A DNA stretch of 35,882 bases from CAVCAD01 sp036653735 (GTDB lineage: Bacteria; Bacillota_I; Bacilli_A; RF39; UBA660). Under the pieces are notes generated by a model. That model made no database searches and was not told the DNA's origin. It was given only the letters and a program-made list of their open reading frames with translations. Location: NCBI GenBank assembly GCA_036653735.1, contig JAVVTI010000006.1, positions 1-35,882 of the forward strand, in the 5' to 3' direction. Shown here piece after piece: positions 32,161 to 35,882 of this stretch (positions are counted from its first letter, which is position 1; each line of letters opens with the position of its first letter). The position numbers were made by a program, and so were the translations under genes.

Positions 32161-33930
32161 ATGAACACTGAAAAAAAATATCCATCAAAAGATGCAGTTC
32201 ATATTAAAGATGAAAATTTTTTTGACAAACATCCAATCATACCTTCTCTAAGTTTATATAATGCAATAAGTTTAACAAGTAAATTATATAAAAAAGAAAC
32301 CTCTATAGATTGCTTAGATCTTAATTTATCATATGAAGAATTGATTGATAAAGTAGTTACAATATCTAAAGCATTTAAAGAATTAGGAGCTAAAAAAGGA
32401 GACATTATTAGTGTTAGTATGCCTAATCTTTATCAAGCAGTAGCAGCCTATTTAGCAGCAAATAGAATAGGTGCTACAATAACTTTCTTAAATTATGATG
32501 CAAATATTGAAGAAATAGAAAAACATCTTAATATGTTTGAATCACAAATATTTGTAAACTTTGATAAAGACAGAGTATATAATGAAAAGATAAAGACAAA
32601 TACAAAAGTAAGACAAATAATTACTTTGTCAAATAAAGAAATAAATAATAAAGAATTTGATGAACAAAGAAACTCACTAATAGGTTATAATGATTTAATA
32701 TCATTTAACCAATTAGGAATAGTCTCAAATTATTATAATAAACCTATATATTCCTTATATGGAGGGTCTCAAGATTCATTAATTTTATATACAAGTGGAA
32801 CAACAGGTAATCCTAAAGCTGTAGTACTTACTAATAATAATATACTATCATCAGGAATATATATGAAAAATTCTACACACCTGTTAAATACAAAAGGAGA
32901 AAAAGTTCTAGCTTGTGTGCCATTCACATATCCATATGGATTTGTTACATCTGTACTAATGTCTTTATTATGTGGTAGACAAGCAATTCTAACCCCTAAC
33001 TTATCTTCTGATAATATAAGCTATTATTTAACCAAAAATCCAAACATAATATTTGGAAGTCCAGCACTCTTAGAACTTATAAAAAGAAATGTTGCAGATA
33101 ATCAAGACTTATCATCAATTAACACCTTTATATCAGGAGGAGACTTTCTAACTACAAAACAATCTAGTAGTGGACAAGAATTCTTTAAATCTCATAATAG
33201 TAATGTTACATTTTGTAATGGTTCTGGAAATGCAGAAACCTCTGGAGCAAGTACAAATGCAGTAGGAATAGAAAACAAACCTGAAACAGTAGGTAAAGTT
33301 TTAGTAGGAAGTCATCCTATTATTATAGATGAAGATACCGGAGAAGAACTAGCCTATGGTGAAGAAGGACTACTTTGTATATCAGGTAAACATGTGTTTA
33401 AGGAATACTACAATAATAAACCATTAACAAGTAAATCTAAATTTTATTATAAAGGTAAAGAATATTTTAGAACAGGAACTAGAGGAATACTAGATGAAGA
33501 TGGATATTTCACATTAACTGGAAGAAATACAAGATTCTATATTATTTCTACTTTAAATAAAGTTTACTGTGACTATATCCAAAACACAATCTCATTAATT
33601 GATGGTATTAGTGCTTGTGCAGTAGTTAAGAAACCAGATGATCAGCAAATATATACAGGAAAAGCATTCATAGTACTTAATGAAGGAATTATACCTAGTA
33701 ATGAAATGAAAGAGTATATATTATCAAAGTGTACAAAAAAAATAAAAAACCTAAACGGAGAAATAGTTCAACTAAAAGATTTTGAAATACCTACTAGTAT
33801 TGAATTTGTTAATGAATTACCAAGAACAGAGGCTGATAAGTTAGACTATCCAACCTTAGAAGAAAACGCTAAAGAAGAGTATGAAAGAGAAAAAGCAAAA
33901 CTAAATATTTCTCATAAACTAGTACTTTAA
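32161..33930 (+). CDS. AMP-forming acyl-CoA synthetase / adenylate-forming enzyme
   Basis: A 589-aa ANL-superfamily enzyme that activates a carboxylic acid as acyl-AMP and usually passes it to CoA or a carrier pantetheine. The P-loop YTSGTTGNPKAVVLT has the SGTTG at 212-216. Downstream are GNGSGNAETSGAST (A5 region), FRTGTRGILDEDGYFTLTGR with the A7 Asp replaced in context by Gly (TGTRG instead of TGD), and the A10 Lys560 in PRTEADKLDY. The usual ribose-binding Asp of TGD is therefore not obvious, which could affect activity or reflect a divergent branch. Substrate is unknown. It is transcribed alone, from a strong promoter to its own terminator. Confidence 0.8.
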   Translation: MNTEKKYPSKDAVHIKDENFFDKHPIIPSLSLYNAISLTSKLYKKETSIDCLDLNLSYEELIDKVVTISKAFKELGAKKGDIISVSMPNLYQAVAAYLAANRIGATITFLNYDANIEEIEKHLNMFESQIFVNFDKDRVYNEKIKTNTKVRQIITLSNKEINNKEFDEQRNSLIGYNDLISFNQLGIVSNYYNKPIYSLYGGSQDSLILYTSGTTGNPKAVVLTNNNILSSGIYMKNSTHLLNTKGEKVLACVPFTYPYGFVTSVLMSLLCGRQAILTPNLSSDNISYYLTKNPNIIFGSPALLELIKRNVADNQDLSSINTFISGGDFLTTKQSSSGQEFFKSHNSNVTFCNGSGNAETSGASTNAVGIENKPETVGKVLVGSHPIIIDEDTGEELAYGEEGLLCISGKHVFKEYYNNKPLTSKSKFYYKGKEYFRTGTRGILDEDGYFTLTGRNTRFYIISTLNKVYCDYIQNTISLIDGISACAVVKKPDDQQIYTGKAFIVLNEGIIPSNEMKEYILSKCTKKIKNLNGEIVQLKDFEIPTSIEFVNELPRTEADKLDYPTLEENAKEEYEREKAKLNISHKLVL

Positions 33931-33957
33931 AAAAGATTTAATATTTAAATCTTTTTT
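33929..33957 (+). terminator. Terminator of the acyl-CoA synthetase-like gene
   Basis: Perfect 12-bp stem AAAAAAGATTTA/TAAATCTTTTTT with loop ATATT, running into a T-run. It overlaps the stop codon and could work in both directions. Confidence 0.75.
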
Positions 33958-33962
33958 TATGA

Positions 33963-33968
33963 TATAAT
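33963..33968 (+). promoter_or_regulatory. -10 box of the hybrid histidine kinase gene
   Basis: TATAAT directly after the terminator, 26 bases before the ATG at 33995, with AAGGAG (33981-33986) as ribosome site. No clear -35 box: the expected place lies in the terminator loop. Confidence 0.45.
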
Positions 33969-33994
33969 TATACATAGAATAAGGAGAAAATTAT

Positions 33995-35815
33995 ATGGGT
34001 AGTGGAATATTTTTCCCATTAAGTGCAGTACTATTTAGTGTTTTAATATTAACATTATTTTTTCTTAAAAAACATATTGAAACATCAGAAACTAAAATGT
34101 ACGGCGTACTTATTATTGCAAACTTTATAGGCTTATTAATAGAAATAAGTTGCTCTTTGGCAGCTAAAATATATGCAAACTATCAAATAATAGGAAATAT
34201 AATATTAAAAGCTTATCTAGTATCCATTATAACATGGGCTTATGTATTTACTATCTATATCTTCTATATTTCACATAATAAAAAAGATATAATAAAAACT
34301 AAACCATTTATTAAAAAAATATTAATATTAATTTATTGGCTAGTAGTACTAATAATATTTATACTACCAATTAATTTAATTATAAAAAACAATTTTACAG
34401 TGAGATATTCTGTAGGACCTAGTGTAGATTTTACTTATATAATATCGTTTATACTCGTATTAATTATGCTCTACTGTATGATAAGAAGCTTTAAAGATTT
34501 AAAGACTAAAAAGTTTTTACCTTTATTTGCATTTTTAGCAGTAGGTTCATTTGCAATGATTTTCCAAATGTTTAATCCAGGAATACTCTTAATAACATAT
34601 GTTGAAACATTTATTGTATCTCTTATGTACCATACAATAGAAAACCCAGACTTAAAAATGATGCGTGCATTAAACCTGGCAAAAGAACAAGCCGAGAAAG
34701 CAAATGCAGCAAAAAGTGACTTTCTATCAAGCATGAGTCATGAAATAAGAACGCCTCTTAATGCAATAGTAGGTTTTAGTGAATGCATAAAAACTTCTAA
34801 AACTTTAGGTGAAGCAAAAGAAAATGCTTCAGATGTAGTAAGTGCTTCATCTACACTTCTAGAAATAGTAAATGGAGTACTAGATATTTCTAAGATAGAA
34901 GCAGGTAAACTAGAAATAATAAATATTAACTATAATGCTATAGAATTATTTAATAATGTTGCTAAACTTATAAAACCGAGAACAGATGAAAAAGGACTAG
35001 AATTCATAGTATCTATAGCACCCGATATACCTAGTGTTTTATACGGAGACCATACATCTATTAAAAAAATAATGATAAACCTATTAACAAATGCTGCTAA
35101 ATATACAGACAAAGGATTTGTAAAATTCACTGTGTCCTGTGTCTTAATAAAAGATGCATGCGTTCTTATTATTTCAGTAGAAGACTCAGGAAGAGGAATA
35201 AAAACTGATAAACTTGATAAACTATTTACAAAGTTTCAAAGACTAGATGAAGATAAAAATACTACCATAGAAGGAACTGGTTTAGGTCTAGCTATTACAA
35301 AAAGACTCCTAGAGCTTATGGGTGGCGATGTAGTAGTGCAAAGTGTATACGGAAAAGGATCTAAGTTTACTGCAAGAGTAACACAAAGAATCTCTAGTGC
35401 TAAAGAAGAAAATAAAAACCAAGCAACCTCTACTACCTTAGATTTAACAAACAATAAAATATTAGTAGTAGATGATAACTTATTAAACCTAAAAATAGCA
35501 GGTAAAATATTAGAAACTTATAATTGTAAACCAATAATGGTAGAAAGTGGACAAGAATGCATAACCAAGATATTAAATAATGAGCACTATGACATTATAT
35601 TAATGGATGATATGATGCCTAAACTAAGTGGAATAGATACTCTAAAAAAACTAAAAGAAATAAAAGATTTTAATACTCCAGTAATAGCACTTACAGCAAA
35701 TGCCGTATCAGGAGAAAGAGAAAAATACATGTCTTTAGGATTCAATGAATACTTAGCAAAACCAATAGATAAACTAGAGTTAGTAAGAGTATTAAACTTA
35801 TTTTTAAATAAATAA
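33995..35815 (+). CDS. Membrane hybrid sensor histidine kinase with receiver domain
   Basis: A 606-aa two-component hybrid. Residues 1-215 contain about seven hydrophobic segments and no large outer domain or PAS, so the signal is probably sensed in or near the membrane. A helical linker (LNLAKEQAEKANAAKSDF) leads to HisKA with SHEIRTPLNA (phospho-His249). The ATPase domain shows the N box (NLLTNAAKYT), DSGRGI and GTGLGLAI. A receiver domain occupies about 485-604 (ILVVDDN, LMDDMMP with Asp538, ALTANA, KPID). All catalytic residues are present. No DNA-binding regulator or phosphotransfer protein is encoded nearby, so the output partner lies elsewhere. It is transcribed as a single gene. Confidence 0.92.
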   Translation: MGSGIFFPLSAVLFSVLILTLFFLKKHIETSETKMYGVLIIANFIGLLIEISCSLAAKIYANYQIIGNIILKAYLVSIITWAYVFTIYIFYISHNKKDIIKTKPFIKKILILIYWLVVLIIFILPINLIIKNNFTVRYSVGPSVDFTYIISFILVLIMLYCMIRSFKDLKTKKFLPLFAFLAVGSFAMIFQMFNPGILLITYVETFIVSLMYHTIENPDLKMMRALNLAKEQAEKANAAKSDFLSSMSHEIRTPLNAIVGFSECIKTSKTLGEAKENASDVVSASSTLLEIVNGVLDISKIEAGKLEIININYNAIELFNNVAKLIKPRTDEKGLEFIVSIAPDIPSVLYGDHTSIKKIMINLLTNAAKYTDKGFVKFTVSCVLIKDACVLIISVEDSGRGIKTDKLDKLFTKFQRLDEDKNTTIEGTGLGLAITKRLLELMGGDVVVQSVYGKGSKFTARVTQRISSAKEENKNQATSTTLDLTNNKILVVDDNLLNLKIAGKILETYNCKPIMVESGQECITKILNNEHYDIILMDDMMPKLSGIDTLKKLKEIKDFNTPVIALTANAVSGEREKYMSLGFNEYLAKPIDKLELVRVLNLFLNK

Positions 35816-35836
35816 GTTTAACAAACATGGTAAAAA

Positions 35837-35865
35837 TTGACATTATACTCAAAATATGGTAAAAT
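35837..35865 (+). promoter_or_regulatory. Promoter reading out of the window
   Basis: Perfect -35 TTGACA (35837-35842), 17-base spacer, -10 TAAAAT (35860-35865). It would drive a gene beyond the right edge; the window ends in GTGGGG, possibly the start of its ribosome site. Confidence 0.65.
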
Positions 35866-35882
35866 ACATCTAATTTGTGGGG

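Noticed and set aside
1..35882. CRISPR arrays, tRNA and rRNA genes
   Set aside because: No regularly spaced repeats and no cloverleaf or rRNA-like GC-richer segments were found on reading both strands of the gaps.

Overview
The window is a very AT-rich, densely coded stretch, most likely from a low-GC Gram-positive bacterium (Bacilli, a Mollicutes-related gut lineage or Clostridia; the exact taxon cannot be fixed from sequence alone). Standard code fits: TGA ends genes (e.g. at 12812 and 16498) and Trp is TGG. Pyruvate:ferredoxin oxidoreductase indicates anaerobic metabolism. Short A-ending codons dominate both flanks. The central region (about 2.3-19.6 kb) uses a visibly different, more T-rich codon mix and is built like an acquired surface-polysaccharide locus.

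Layout. (1) 3-809: the 3' part of gpsA, cut by the window edge. (2) 810-2346: no intact gene; the right part is a strongly decayed insertion element on the minus strand, probably ISLre2 family. (3) 2347-7795: a TagGH/Wzm-Wzt-type ABC exporter followed by a GDP-D-glycero-D-manno-heptose set: HddA kinase, an SDR sugar-nucleotide enzyme, a fused HddC-GmhB protein, and GmhA. It ends at a hairpin terminator. (4) 7796-8532: a second decayed copy of the same element, then a good promoter. (5) 8533-19617: one tightly packed operon of glycan-assembly enzymes, namely a WsaF-like GT4, a 988-aa HAD protein, a GT8-GT2 fusion, two GT2 enzymes, an O-antigen polymerase/ligase-like-GT4 fusion, and a WecG/TagA glycosyltransferase. 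(6) 19618-20164: a third small element remnant and the 3' end of a dead UDP-GlcNAc 2-epimerase gene, marking the scar of a locus replacement. (7) 20206-21009 (minus): a membrane-anchored polysaccharide deacetylase. (8) 21109-25592: a four-gene membrane operon with a UbiA-type prenyl-phosphate phosphoribosyltransferase-like enzyme, a HAD phosphatase fused to a GtrA flippase-like domain, and two polytopic GT-C/GtrII-like proteins. (9) 25661-35815: mostly housekeeping genes (nifJ, recG, a yebC/yeeN-type gene), an AMP-forming acyl-CoA synthetase-like protein and a membrane hybrid histidine kinase.

Together, modules 3 and 5 would make a heptose-containing cell-surface glycan: heptose is activated as GDP-heptose, glycosyltransferases build the chain on a polyprenyl carrier, and the ABC pair exports it. 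Module 8 looks like a separate lipid-linked pentose route, with synthesis of prenyl-P-pentose-5-P, dephosphorylation, flipping and outer-face transfer encoded in order. It is the most interesting candidate for an undescribed system here. A candidate small RNA with a C-rich segment lies antisense between nifJ and recG.
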